A stretch of DNA of 43,830 nt. It comes from Bodo saltans. Its lineage: Eukaryota; Euglenozoa; Kinetoplastea; Eubodonida; Bodonidae. The position numbers were made by a program, and so were the translations under genes. The DNA lies in contig CYKH01000651.1 in NCBI GenBank assembly GCA_001460835.1, positions 1,014 to 44,843 on the forward strand, given 5' to 3'. A model generated the notes under the pieces. The model did no database searches. It was given only the letters and a program-made list of their open reading frames with translations, and was not told where the DNA came from. Shown in pieces: positions 17,533 through 27,530 of the stretch (its first letter is position 1; the number at the start of each line of letters is the position of its first letter).

Positions 17533-20478
17533 ATGGCAGCAGCAGCCAACAACGCGACAACTTCATCGATGCGGCTCATGCCGTATCACCACACCCGAGG
17601 GCTGCTCTCGACCCTACGCGTGTTTCGAGGGGATGATGATGATGTTCGCCGAGTCCATGTCCCACTCAGTGTCATCATTCCTTATTGGCAGCTGTTGTGC
17701 GGTGTGTCCCGCAGCACGGCATTGTTCACAGTCGTCGCGCTGGAGAGAGATGGGTCCATCAGCCTCACGAAGTACGACGACAGCGTTGGATCTGCTGAGT
17801 ATTGGGAGGCAACAGAGACGATCAGTGACGTTGCTGATGTCCTGCTGGAGCATGGTGGCCTGCACTCATTGATCCCGCGACTCGTGCAGGTCGGAGATGA
17901 GGAGCAAGACGAGGAGCACTCCGAGAGCGAGACCACGTCGGTGCACGACATTGAGGACTCGTTCCTCCTGCGCGGTGGCGATGGTGCGGGGCTGGGCGCA
18001 TCGCATGACTTGTCGCCCCAAAGGTTTGTCAACACAGCAACGGCTGAGTTGCGGAAAGCAAAGGATGAGATGAGTCGGCTTCAAGCCTCTGCAATGCCGG
18101 TTGACGGAGAGCCAACTGAAGTGTTCATGTTTCCTCGCGAGGCCGATATTTACCGAGCGGCGCAGCGCGCCCATAAAGCGCAACAACGACGAGGCAGCGA
18201 CGCCTCCCACCCCGGCGAGGATCGAGTCGCGACCCCACGAAACACTCTCAACACATCTGTCCCCCTTGTTGTACCTGGAGGTGAGGAGATTGTCCCAGCA
18301 CCGCCAGATTTGCTCCGACGACTTGATGAGATCGACGTGGGCGGGGTGTTTGTGGTTCTGAATGGGCGGCAGCTTCAAGAAGCTGCTGAGGTGGAGGCGA
18401 ATGGTGTTGCAGTGAGTGTCGCTTCCAACGTAACGTTTGGGATCGTCCACGATGCCAGTGCCCCAGTGTCCGCCTTCGCATCGCTGCAAGCCCAACAGCA
18501 AAAGGAAAAGCTCATTTTCAGCAGCGCATGTACAGATCAGCGCCTGCATGAGAAGGTTGTCGACGCGTACAAGACAATGCTCCGGCGAAAGGACGCCCCA
18601 CCAGCAGCCGTCACCGTTGATGAACCTTGGGCCCTCGGCCCACAAGACAACTACTACTTTCGCAACATTGAGCACCATGTGCGGCAAGCTGCATACCGGT
18701 TCGATCTGTCCTTGTCGTGGAGGATTGCCCTGTTAATGAACATGTATCCTGAGAAGTTTGAGCCAGTCTACGGAGAGCAACCACCCGAAGCACATGCGGC
18801 AGCGGATGCTTCGACAGTGGAGGGCACAGACGATCTCTTCGCAGCAGGGGGAGGCCTTGTGAGTAGGAGCGAGGGAGCGACGTCTTCGTTGATGGGGTGG
18901 CTGAACAGTGCTCCCAGTCGAGGGGTCCCACCGTACTACCTCGCAGCTCTCCAGGAGGGGCAGTTTGGGCAGCCATCGCACTCTGCCGTGGCGACGCCTG
19001 GAGCGGGTGGCGGTGACGAAAGCGTCGAAGACCTCATTCCCTTTTTGGCCAAACGTTGTCCGTTGGTCGCATTAGCAGCCGCCAAAGGAGAGCGTTCACT
19101 TCTGCACGCGAACAAAAAAGCAGCGCTTGCTTCTGAGCGCTCATCCTCCACAGCTCGCAAATCTAAAGTGCCGTCGTCGTCCTACGGCCAAAGTGGCATG
19201 GCAGCATCTGCCCAGTCGCCGTACGAGGAGGGGTTTTCCGTACAGATACCGATGAGCCCCGGCGCAGGGTCAGGGTTGCAGTCTCCGCAAATGCGCGTTG
19301 GAAGCTTGTCGTCTCAATCATCCAGCACTGTAGTTTCCGCGGCAGCGAACACCGTCGCGGGTGGCGCTACGCATTTCAGCGCCGAGCCTTTCCAGCGCAT
19401 GCTGGATGGCGCGTTGAACGCTCTGTCTACTTTCCCAGACCTTGTGAGAGCGTGCATTGAGGGGAAGCGTGTGGTGGATTGTGAACTGGCTCGATTCGTG
19501 CTCCAAACGTGTGTGATTGATATGACAGAGGGACAGGTTGCCCTCGCGGATGCGATTGAGTCGTACATACGCACCAAGACATTCCTTGTGGAGGCAACGA
19601 GTTTACTGACCGCAACGGCATCGCTTGAGCGACCATTTGTGATCTCACCTGCTGAGTTGATGACGCTGCGGGTATCCACGCGGAGGCTGTTGGATACGAT
19701 GCTACGCGCGCTGTGTGAATACATGCACCCCACATCAATATCTTTTGAATGCGATGCTGATGAGGATTGGAATGGGAAGAGGGCCGCATCAGCACCTTGC
19801 AACAATACTGCTGCCGAGCATCGCAACGCTCTGCGAACCATAAGCTCTGCGATCAGCTCCATGTTCACCCAAGGACACAGGCTCCTTTTCCCAGCTGCCT
19901 TTCCGCAACAAAACCTTATTCATGTCTTGCGCGCATCAGTGAAAGAGCCTTCGCGCTGCAACGTGCGGGAATACCTTCAGTGGCTATGCATGCTACGAAC
20001 AATAGCCCGGTGCTTTGACGGGACTCCCATTCAGCCTCGCGAAGATTTCATCGACTCCTCCACAGAAGATGCCGCTGTGCTTCGAGAGCATGTTGAGCAG
20101 TTGTACCAATGGAGTGTTTCCTCCATTTCCCCTGCAATGCGATGGGCAACGTCTTACATCCTCCACAACCGTCGAAGGGACGAGGAGCGATGCTCGTTCA
20201 TCGAGGACGTCGTGCACGCCTATTGGGTGCGAACGGACAGCGTTGGCATTGTTCACGGAATAGCAGACGTGGTGCACGATGGCAATGGAGGATACGTCGA
20301 CGCTGTGCAAGAAGTGGCGGAGTTTATTCAAAGCCTTGGCCTGGACTACACGGATCATCGATACGACGCTGCCAGCTGGGGCGTGCATACGACGAACAAC
20401 TGGAGCGTGCTGCCACCGAGGATGCAGCGTGCAATGCGCAGTGGTTTCATGACTCATCCTGCGTTCATGAATGAATGA
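17533..20478 (+). CDS. Conserved-looking hypothetical protein, 981 aa
   Basis: I cannot assign this protein to a family. It begins at the first ATG after a pyrimidine tract/AG signal. The N-terminal part (about residues 20-120) looks like a compact globular domain with alternating hydrophobic stretches (HVPLSVIIPYWQLL, STALFTVVALERDG). It is followed by an acidic low-complexity stretch (about 120-150). Residues about 470-630 are Ser/Gly/Ala-rich and probably disordered. The C-terminal part (about 630-975) is helix-rich and well composed (LARFVLQTCVIDMTEG, REYLQWLCMLRTIARCF, FIEDVVHAYWV). No signal peptide or membrane helices are visible. Third-position GC is high, like the polymerase gene and CFAP57 on either side. 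Two folded regions joined by a disordered linker suggest a scaffold or complex subunit, but that is only inference. Confidence 0.7.
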   Translation: MAAAANNATTSSMRLMPYHHTRGLLSTLRVFRGDDDDVRRVHVPLSVIIPYWQLLCGVSRSTALFTVVALERDGSISLTKYDDSVGSAEYWEATETISDVADVLLEHGGLHSLIPRLVQVGDEEQDEEHSESETTSVHDIEDSFLLRGGDGAGLGASHDLSPQRFVNTATAELRKAKDEMSRLQASAMPVDGEPTEVFMFPREADIYRAAQRAHKAQQRRGSDASHPGEDRVATPRNTLNTSVPLVVPGGEEIVPAPPDLLRRLDEIDVGGVFVVLNGRQLQEAAEVEANGVAVSVASNVTFGIVHDASAPVSAFASLQAQQQKEKLIFSSACTDQRLHEKVVDAYKTMLRRKDAPPAAVTVDEPWALGPQDNYYFRNIEHHVRQAAYRFDLSLSWRIALLMNMYPEKFEPVYGEQPPEAHAAADASTVEGTDDLFAAGGGLVSRSEGATSSLMGWLNSAPSRGVPPYYLAALQEGQFGQPSHSAVATPGAGGGDESVEDLIPFLAKRCPLVALAAAKGERSLLHANKKAALASERSSSTARKSKVPSSSYGQSGMAASAQSPYEEGFSVQIPMSPGAGSGLQSPQMRVGSLSSQSSSTVVSAAANTVAGGATHFSAEPFQRMLDGALNALSTFPDLVRACIEGKRVVDCELARFVLQTCVIDMTEGQVALADAIESYIRTKTFLVEATSLLTATASLERPFVISPAELMTLRVSTRRLLDTMLRALCEYMHPTSISFECDADEDWNGKRAASAPCNNTAAEHRNALRTISSAISSMFTQGHRLLFPAAFPQQNLIHVLRASVKEPSRCNVREYLQWLCMLRTIARCFDGTPIQPREDFIDSSTEDAAVLREHVEQLYQWSVSSISPAMRWATSYILHNRRRDEERCSFIEDVVHAYWVRTDSVGIVHGIADVVHDGNGGYVDAVQEVAEFIQSLGLDYTDHRYDAASWGVHTTNNWSVLPPRMQRAMRSGFMTHPAFMNE

Positions 20479-20750
20479 GAAGAAACGTTTTGTGTTCTTT
20501 CGCCATGACTTTCTCCTGTGTAGAATTCATACATCCCTGTGTACAGTGTAGAAAGAGAGAAAGAAGGAAAAAAACAAAAAAAACACTTGCCTCCTTTGCT
20601 CCCTCCTTGGCATGGAATGATCACTTCTCTCTCCTGTTGAGTCTTTTGTCAAAAACGAAGGATTTGGCGTTTTTAGGTAGATATTTATCTTGTGCGCATA
20701 GCCATTGCCACACAGTAAACACACAGTAGCAAATCAAAACAAACTCAGTG

Positions 20751-23700
20751 ATGACGTCACCGTTATCCGTTCAAGGTGCCGGGGCCGGCGCGGCACCGGG
20801 GGCACTAGTCGCCGCCAATGGTCAACAGTCGTCGGATCAGGTACAAATGATATCGAGGAGGTTTGTGTTTGGTGTTCGGCAGGATGTCAAAGACGGACTG
20901 CACTACATGGACGACTCTACGTGTGTATGGGCAGCGGGGAAGAGCATCGTCGTGTACAACACCCAACTTGGAACTCAAAAGTTTGTGGCGTGCACTGAGA
21001 GCTGCGAGGCAATTACCGCCATGGCTGTGAGCTCGAATCGCCGCAACTTAGCCGTTGCCGAGAGTGGTGAGAGCCCTTGCATCTGCATCTACGCCTACGA
21101 TCCACAGGGCGGATCGACGAAGTTCCGCCGAAAGCGTGTTCTGCAAGTACCCGGCGATATTGGATCGCGGGAGTACGTGTCTCTTTGCTTCTCCCTTGAC
21201 GGCAGATACCTTGTCTCGCAAGGCGGCTTCCCTGACTGGAGCGTTGTGTACTGGAATGTAGAGAAATCGAAAGCATTGGTGACGACGAGCGTCGTAGACA
21301 AAGGCGCCTCGTCACAGGATCGACGACTGATCAGTCAGTGCTCCATCTCCCCCAAGGATCAAAACCTTGTGTGCGTTTCTGGCAATGGCATCTTCAAGTT
21401 CTTCCGCTTCTCGGAGGGGCAGCTAAAGCCCGCCCCGGGAGGCATGAAAGGCGACCCTATGAATTACCTAGCCCACTTGTGGCTCCCACCGGAGGATCGC
21501 ATGATCGTGTCGACAGATAATGGAGACTTGCTCCTGATTGAGAATGGCGAGTACAAATACCCCCTACCTCTGTCTCCCTCTGATGGTCTCTCCATCGACG
21601 CACTCATTGCCCACAGCAAGGGGTTTGTATGTGGTGGCGATATGGGACTTGTCACGATTTTTGAGCGGAGCGAGGACAAGGAGCTGTACCGCAAAATGAG
21701 GACGCTTAAAGTCGAAGCGGAGCGCAGAGACGCGGACGGCCTCGCCTCCAACGAGGAATCTGCGAAGGTGCTTGCCTTTAGCCTCACCCCACCCCCCTCG
21801 GAAGAGTACCTGGGTCTGTTAACGAGCAACAAGCAGCTGTACACGCTGAATTTGTCCAACGCAGACTTCACCAAAGCGGATGAGCGTGTCTGCGAGGCGG
21901 TATGCCAGCCGTTCCACGCAGGGCCGGTCACTGGGTTGGACGTTTGCATCCGCAAGCCACTTATTGCAACTTGCGGCAAGGACAGAAAGATCATGCTGTG
22001 GAATTATCAAACCAACGCGGTAGAATGCGCCAAGACCTTCGCCACAGAGATTCTATCTGTCGCCATTCACCCCAGTGGCCTGCATCTGCTGGTAGGTTTC
22101 CCCGACAAGTTACGTTTTATGAACTTGTATGGAGATGACATCAGAGAGTTCAAAAACTTTGGCATCCGTTCTTGCAGTGAGTGTCGCTTCAGCAACGGAG
22201 GCCAGTACTTTGCCGCAATGCACAGCACCATCATCCACGTGTATTTCACCTACACGTGTGAATTGATTGGCCATCTCCGAGGCCACAACGGTAAAGTGAA
22301 GAACATCCAATTCGTTGCACCAGATGATACCCGCCTTGTTTCTGTGGGTAACGACGGTGCGGTGCACGAGTTCAGTCTGACGGATTTCCACAAGGTGAAC
22401 GATCACGTTATCAAGGCGATTACCTACAACGCCGTCGCCGCGGATGCGAACACCATCTGGGCAGCTGGCAATGACCGTAAACTGCGCCAATTTGAACGAG
22501 CACATCTTCAGCAACAAATGGAGTACGACATGAGCAATGCGGCGCTGCAATGCCTCGCTATCAGCTCCAGGATGAAGCTGCTGATTGGTGGGTGCGAGGA
22601 CGGCTCTGTCCGCGTGTTCAACACCTTTATGGGAGAAAAGGCGGTCCAAGATAAAGACGCCGCCAAGGAGCGGTTGGATATCACCATCGAGAACCACACT
22701 GCACACACTGGTGCTGTCACTCGCATCGCCCTGACGTTCGATGAGTCCCTGATCGCAACGGTAGGAGACGACGGCGTAATGACCCTTTGGGATGTTGTTG
22801 CCCCCCATCGCCCTCCTAAGAAGGACTTCGAGTTTACGCACGAAATTCTGATCGACAAGAGAGATCTTGAAGACCGCACAAAGGCGATCCTCGACCTCCA
22901 AGCGCAAGTTCAAGAACTGAAGCAGCGTATGGAGCACCAGCAGATCAAGCGAGAGCGGAAACACGAAGAGCAAATGTCAAAATTAGAGGTGGAATTTAAG
23001 GAGGAGAAGGCGCGGCAAATGTCACAACTAGACAAGCTCCTTGCAGACAAGAACGAGCAAGCCATCAAATTCACCGAACATAGGTCGGAGATGGAGGACC
23101 GTCACCGCCTCGACCTCACAAAGATCGACCAGGACTACTCCGCCAAGATCTTAGCGCTCAAGGAGCAGGAAACAAAGCTCAAGTCTGCCATCGATGAGCA
23201 ACGCTCTGACTTCGAAACGGAAATGCGTGCACGCCAGGATGCGGCCGGTGACGCCGCCATGCGTGAGAGTGACGAACACAGACGCCAGCTCCGTGCTCTA
23301 GATGATAATTACAGTGGACTTCTGGACAAGAAGGGCTCCGAAGAGGAGCGAGCATCGGAGCTCCAAAAATTGATTGAGTCGGAGACAGATGTTGAAATTA
23401 TCGGCCTCAAAGAGAACTACGAGAAGAGACGAAAGGAGCAAGAGGAGGAAATGGCGGCGCTGCAGGCCACCAACTCATCACAACTCAGCAAGGAGAACTT
23501 GAGCAAGGCGGATCTTGACGCCAAGAAGGCTGATATTGCAGAGAAGCTGAAGCAGCAAGCGTCACTCGACATGCAAATTGAAGGCTTCAAGCGTGATATC
23601 GACGCGTTGAACAACGAACTAAAGGAACGATCCGAGACCATCCTTGACAAGGACAAGCGCATCTATGACCTCAAGAAGAAGAATCAGGAGCTCGAGAAGT

Positions 23701-24452
23701 TCAAGTTTGTGCTAGACTACAAAATCCGCGAACTGAAATCTCAAATTGACCCTCGCGATGAGGAGATTCGCCAAGCACGTAGCAAGTACGGCGAAATGGA
23801 AGGTGAAGCAGAGCGCTATTTGCACAACAACGAGGCGTTGGTTCTGCAAATCCGTGGACTCAAGCTGAAGATTGACGGCCAAGTCAAAGAGCTCGAAAAT
23901 TTGGGAGGAAAACTTCAAACTGCTGATGAGTTCCAATCGCGGCTATGGACGGAGCTGTCGGACCTGCACGACGAAAAGAACCCTCGAAGGCTGAAGGACA
24001 TGGTGAAGGTCCTTTACACAAAGCACACTTCTACCACCACGACGGTTGCTCCCCCAGGCGCTACAAAGACCCTTGGCTCACGCACGCCAGAGGATGCTCA
24101 ACGAGAGTACAACAGGGAGCGTGACTACTTGGAGCGCACCGTAAGTGGATTGAAAAGGAAGCTGGTGAAGGACTCAGAGACAAACCGATCTGACCGTACT
24201 CGCATCATTGGGGAGAACGTGGTGCTCATTAAAGAAATCAACGAGCTGAGACGAGAGGTTAAGACCCTCAACGCGTCGCGCAAGAACCTTGATGTGACCG
24301 CACTTGCTGCATCTGCTGAGCAGGAGTCCAAGCGAGAGTTGGACATCCAGCGCGCTGAGATGGTCCGACTTCGTGGCCGCATTGAGCAGTTAGAACGCCA
24401 ACTCCATGCAGTGGGCAGACCGGTGTCGATTGCCACCCCCGCCCTAGTCTAA
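20751..24452 (+). CDS. CFAP57: CFAP57 (WDR65)-like ciliary WD-repeat and coiled-coil protein, 1,233 aa
   Basis: CFAP57/FAP57 is an axonemal adaptor that helps place a subset of inner dynein arms. The N-terminal half (about residues 20-690) is a run of WD-type repeats (for example GPVTGLDVCIRKPLIATCGK followed by DRKIMLWNY; HTGAVTRIALTFDESLIATV; DDGVMTLWDVV). From about 700 to 1215 it is almost continuous heptad coiled coil rich in Lys, Glu, Gln and Asp. Family-specific stretches as I remember them are the opening FGVRQDVKDGLHYMDD with a nearby VVYNTQLGTQKFV, and the C-terminal ENVVLIKEINELRREVK. The length matches the vertebrate protein (about 1,250 residues). The ATG is at 20751; the codon before it in frame is GTG and is not needed as a start. 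It shows the organism builds a motile flagellum and lies next to a kinesin gene. Confidence 0.9.
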   Translation: MTSPLSVQGAGAGAAPGALVAANGQQSSDQVQMISRRFVFGVRQDVKDGLHYMDDSTCVWAAGKSIVVYNTQLGTQKFVACTESCEAITAMAVSSNRRNLAVAESGESPCICIYAYDPQGGSTKFRRKRVLQVPGDIGSREYVSLCFSLDGRYLVSQGGFPDWSVVYWNVEKSKALVTTSVVDKGASSQDRRLISQCSISPKDQNLVCVSGNGIFKFFRFSEGQLKPAPGGMKGDPMNYLAHLWLPPEDRMIVSTDNGDLLLIENGEYKYPLPLSPSDGLSIDALIAHSKGFVCGGDMGLVTIFERSEDKELYRKMRTLKVEAERRDADGLASNEESAKVLAFSLTPPPSEEYLGLLTSNKQLYTLNLSNADFTKADERVCEAVCQPFHAGPVTGLDVCIRKPLIATCGKDRKIMLWNYQTNAVECAKTFATEILSVAIHPSGLHLLVGFPDKLRFMNLYGDDIREFKNFGIRSCSECRFSNGGQYFAAMHSTIIHVYFTYTCELIGHLRGHNGKVKNIQFVAPDDTRLVSVGNDGAVHEFSLTDFHKVNDHVIKAITYNAVAADANTIWAAGNDRKLRQFERAHLQQQMEYDMSNAALQCLAISSRMKLLIGGCEDGSVRVFNTFMGEKAVQDKDAAKERLDITIENHTAHTGAVTRIALTFDESLIATVGDDGVMTLWDVVAPHRPPKKDFEFTHEILIDKRDLEDRTKAILDLQAQVQELKQRMEHQQIKRERKHEEQMSKLEVEFKEEKARQMSQLDKLLADKNEQAIKFTEHRSEMEDRHRLDLTKIDQDYSAKILALKEQETKLKSAIDEQRSDFETEMRARQDAAGDAAMRESDEHRRQLRALDDNYSGLLDKKGSEEERASELQKLIESETDVEIIGLKENYEKRRKEQEEEMAALQATNSSQLSKENLSKADLDAKKADIAEKLKQQASLDMQIEGFKRDIDALNNELKERSETILDKDKRIYDLKKKNQELEKFKFVLDYKIRELKSQIDPRDEEIRQARSKYGEMEGEAERYLHNNEALVLQIRGLKLKIDGQVKELENLGGKLQTADEFQSRLWTELSDLHDEKNPRRLKDMVKVLYTKHTSTTTTVAPPGATKTLGSRTPEDAQREYNRERDYLERTVSGLKRKLVKDSETNRSDRTRIIGENVVLIKEINELRREVKTLNASRKNLDVTALAASAEQESKRELDIQRAEMVRLRGRIEQLERQLHAVGRPVSIATPALV

Positions 24453-24709
24453 GAACAGGAGGGCATCTATGTGGAAACGCGGCGAAAAGCGGTGAGAAGA
24501 GTGTCAAAGTTTATAGACAATTTGAATGTACAAGAACACAAAGAGGCCCCAAAACAAAAACCACGCGACCTCGAAGAAAACACTCAAAACCAAAAAGAAA
24601 AGCAAAACGAGACTGTAGGACAAAACGAAAACTCATCAAGAAGCAATTCCCCTCACCACACTACTTGTCAGATACTTGTGCACGTTAAAACGTGAAGGGA
24701 AGCCTTTCG

Positions 24710-27269
24710 ATGTTTGACCCCATTTGCAAATCTCTACGAGCTGATCATCCCGTTGACCTTGCCTTCCAAGCATTCAGTNNNNNNNNNNNNNNNNNNNNNN
24801 NNNNNNNNNNNNNNNNNNNNNNNNNNNNNNNNNNNNNNNNNNNNNNNNNNNNNNNNNNNNNNNNNNNNNNNNNNNNNNNNNNNNNNNNNNNNNNNNNNNN
24901 NNNNNNNNNNNNNNNNNNNNNNNNNNNNNNNNNNNNNNNNNNNNNNNNNNNNNNNNNNNNNNNNNNNNNNNNNNNNNNNNNNNNNNNNNNNNNNNNNNNN
25001 NNNNNNNNNNNNNNNNNNNNNNNNNNNNNNNNNNNNNNNNNNNNNNNNNNNNNNNNNNNNNNNNNNNNNNNNNNNNNNGGAGCGTGCTTCGGTGCGTGTT
25101 CTCGCTCGTGTAAGGCCTTTGACATCTAGAGAGCGGCAAAAAGACCCAAACCCAAAGCAAGCGCTGACAGTTGAGGGCAATGAAATTATTGTCGTTCCAA
25201 GAGCGGCAAGTGGCACCAGCACAGGCTCGGCCTCCTCGGCAGCCACCACAGTCGGCTCCAACCCTCGTCCGTTTCGCTACGACATGTGCTTTTGCAGTGT
25301 TGAGGGTATGGAGCAACGTGGGTCTCAAGATGACATCTACGCGCACATTGGGCCACCACTAGTGGAGTGCGCGGTGAAGGGAATCAACGGCTGCCTCTTG
25401 GCGTACGGCCAAACTGGAAGCGGGAAGACGCACACAGTGATGGGCGGCGGTACCCGCGGTGGCAGCGTCGACGCGCAATCTCCGTCTGCTCTACCGGGCA
25501 GCAAGAGCGACGACGACGATGGAGTGCTCCCCCGTCTACTGCGGACGCTGTTCTCCACCACCCAGCGGGAGTCAGCGGCGTCCACTGAGAGTCGCACGGT
25601 GTCCTACCGCATTTCCGCAAGATACTTCGAAGTGTACAACGAGAAGGTGTTCGATCTCCTTCAACAAAAAACGCCAGAGATTACCATCAAAAGCATCAAA
25701 ACAGGGCTGCTTAGACCAGGCCGTGAGGAGCTGATCACGTCTGCGGACGCGGCGCTGCAACTCCTTCAGGAAGGCGATCGCAGACGTACAGTTGCGGCAA
25801 CGCTAAAGAATGAGCGCAGCAGTCGGTCTCATGCAATCTTTCAGTTCATTTGCCATCGAGACGTCTGCTCGACGCAGCTGAACCACGAAGGCGACATATC
25901 GAGTGCACAGCCAGTTTTGTCATCGACGGTATCTTGCGTCTCCCTGGTGGACCTAGCGGGCAGCGAACGGCAGAAGCAAAGTGGTGCAGAGGGCTTGCAG
26001 TTTCGAGAAATGGTCAACATCAACCTTTCTCTCTCCACGTTGCGACGGGTGATTCAGGTCTTGCACGACAACGCAATGCGCAGCGCCTCCGCTGCTGCAA
26101 GCGGTGCCCAACACGCAGGCGTCACGGTTGCTCCTGTTCGTGAGTCAGTCCTCACGTCCATTCTTTCTCCCTGCTTCGGCGGCAACAGCCGCACGACTAT
26201 GATTATCAACGTGAGCCCGTCCACTGCGGACATCGCCGATACCGTCTCCACATTAGAATTCGGCAGCGTCGCGCGGCGTGTTGTGAATGAAGTCAGCGTC
26301 AACGAGGATAAGAATCAAGCGATGCTGCGTGAGATGTCGGACGAGATCACACGGCTTCGACAAAAGCTGGAGAACCGCCGCGCATCTGTTCGTATGTCGC
26401 GACGAATGAGCGGTATTCTTCGTCAGCACGCAGAGGAGCTACGGCTCGAGGCTGAGCAGAACCGGAGATCCATTGGCGTGTCGACTGTGTTTTGTGGCCC
26501 AAGTGCCCAAGGGCTCTTCGATGTCCTTCCCGTTGAGACGATTGAACGACATGATGGCGATGTTGATGAGGATGACTTTGCAACATGTGAGCTTCATCGC
26601 AATATTGCTGAAACCACCAAACGCTTTGAATCGATGCAGTCAGAGGCAGCAGAGCACGTCCAGCTCTGCCGCCGATTGCAAGAGCAGCTCGAAGAAAAGG
26701 ATGTTCTTGTCGCCGCATTACGACATCAAGTTGCGGATTTGGGTGGTAACTTCATTGATCAGGTGAAAAAGCTGCTCCAATCTCCACCGCCAATGCCGGC
26801 GAGCGACAACGTTGTGCCACTGGTGCAATCTGTCGATGAAGATGCCTCGAAGAAGCTGGGACAACAGTTGCGTGACGAGGCAATCGCTCACCATGCCGTT
26901 GTATCGCATCTCACACGCAATCAGGAGGCCCTGTACACAGAAATTGAGCACCTCAGACGAGCCCACCTCAGCACTGTACAACAATTGGCTGAGATGCGCA
27001 ACGAAATGAACGCACTCGAAGACAAGGAAATGGTTGCCGCGATGCAAACAAAACGAATGAATGAGCTTGAAGAACAATGCGCGCACCACATGGAGGAGCG
27101 AGTGGCGTTGTTGATGGAGAACCACAGGCTTCGCCTACAAGTTGGGGGCACCGGAGAGACCGAGGGATTCTTTGCATCTGCAGCTGCAGCTACGCCTGCT
27201 GGGAGCGATGAGGATGCCATTGCAGCAGGGTTCGTCCGTGACCGCTGCGCCTCCACCAGTGGAATTTAA
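24710..27269 (+). CDS. Kinesin-like protein with N-terminal motor and coiled-coil tail (contains an assembly gap)
   Basis: Microtubule motor ATPase. After the gap the motor starts with SVRVLARVRPL and contains the P-loop GQTGSGKTHTV (near 25408-25440), switch I SSRSHAIF, switch II LVDLAGSE and the end-of-motor segment STLEFGSVARRVVNEV. A coiled-coil tail follows from about 26310 to 27150. The most likely start is the ATG at 24710 (MFDPICKSLRADHP), which runs into a 300-N gap at 24779-25078. The frame before the gap differs from the one after it, which means nothing because the gap length is nominal. Switch II is followed by VNINLSLSTLRRVI where most kinesins have INKSLSALGNVI, so it is a divergent, perhaps lineage-specific, subfamily that I cannot name. 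At least 729 residues lie after the gap. Confidence 0.85.
24779..25078. other. Assembly gap, exactly 300 N
   Basis: A run of N from 24779 to 25078 inside the N-terminal region of the kinesin gene. The round length indicates a placeholder rather than a measured distance. It shows that this part of the scaffold was joined across missing sequence, which matters when judging the duplications elsewhere. Confidence 0.99.
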
Positions 27270-27440
27270 TATCGTGGGTGAGTAACCCGCCTTGTCGCTT
27301 CTGTTGCGTTCCCACCTTTTGTTTATGCTTTCCCCCACTTTCATCTAGCGGTACTTCTGCAACATTCTGAAATCTGCAGCAATCTGAAACATTGTGCTCG
27401 CTAATTTTCTTTGCTGGAAGACCAGTTCGTGTGATCCACA

Positions 27441-27473
27441 CTTTCTGGATTACCTCTCTATTTTTTTATCGAG
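27441..27473 (+). promoter_or_regulatory. Probable trans-splice acceptor for the prolyl hydroxylase gene
   Basis: A pyrimidine-rich stretch (ctttctggattacctctcta followed by seven T) ends in gag with the AG at 27472-27473. The first AUG downstream opens a seven-codon uORF at 27507, and the hydroxylase start is at 27527. This supports 27527 over a longer upstream extension of the frame that lacks an ATG. Confidence 0.45.
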
Positions 27474-27506
27474 GTGTGGAAGGTTCAGTTGTACGAGCTT
27501 TGGACC

Positions 27507-27530
27507 ATGCCCATATTCACCCAGTCATGA
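27507..27530 (+). promoter_or_regulatory. Seven-codon upstream ORF overlapping the hydroxylase start (ATGA)
   Basis: The ATG at 27507 opens MPIFTQS and stops at TGA 27528-27530. That stop overlaps the hydroxylase ATG at 27527-27529 in an ATGA arrangement. If the mRNA begins after the AG at 27473, a scanning ribosome meets this uORF first, so hydroxylase translation would depend on leaky scanning or on termination-reinitiation. Confidence 0.4.

Noticed and set aside
17866-18035. Gamma-tubulin complex or HECT-type identity for the 981-residue protein
   Set aside because: No family-specific motifs could be matched in the N- or C-terminal domains.
20748-20750. GTG/TTG starts that extend several frames upstream (also at 443, 24714, 27392, 31437, 32752, 39670, 40557)
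   Set aside because: Nuclear genes here should start at ATG. In-frame ATGs after splice-acceptor-like tracts exist for nearly all; the prohibitin gene is treated separately.
22110-22973. 287-codon minus-strand ORF (and a similar one at 17866-18687)
   Set aside because: Both are antisense to clear + strand genes (CFAP57 and the 981-residue protein), have no recognisable domains and are in the wrong orientation for the unit.
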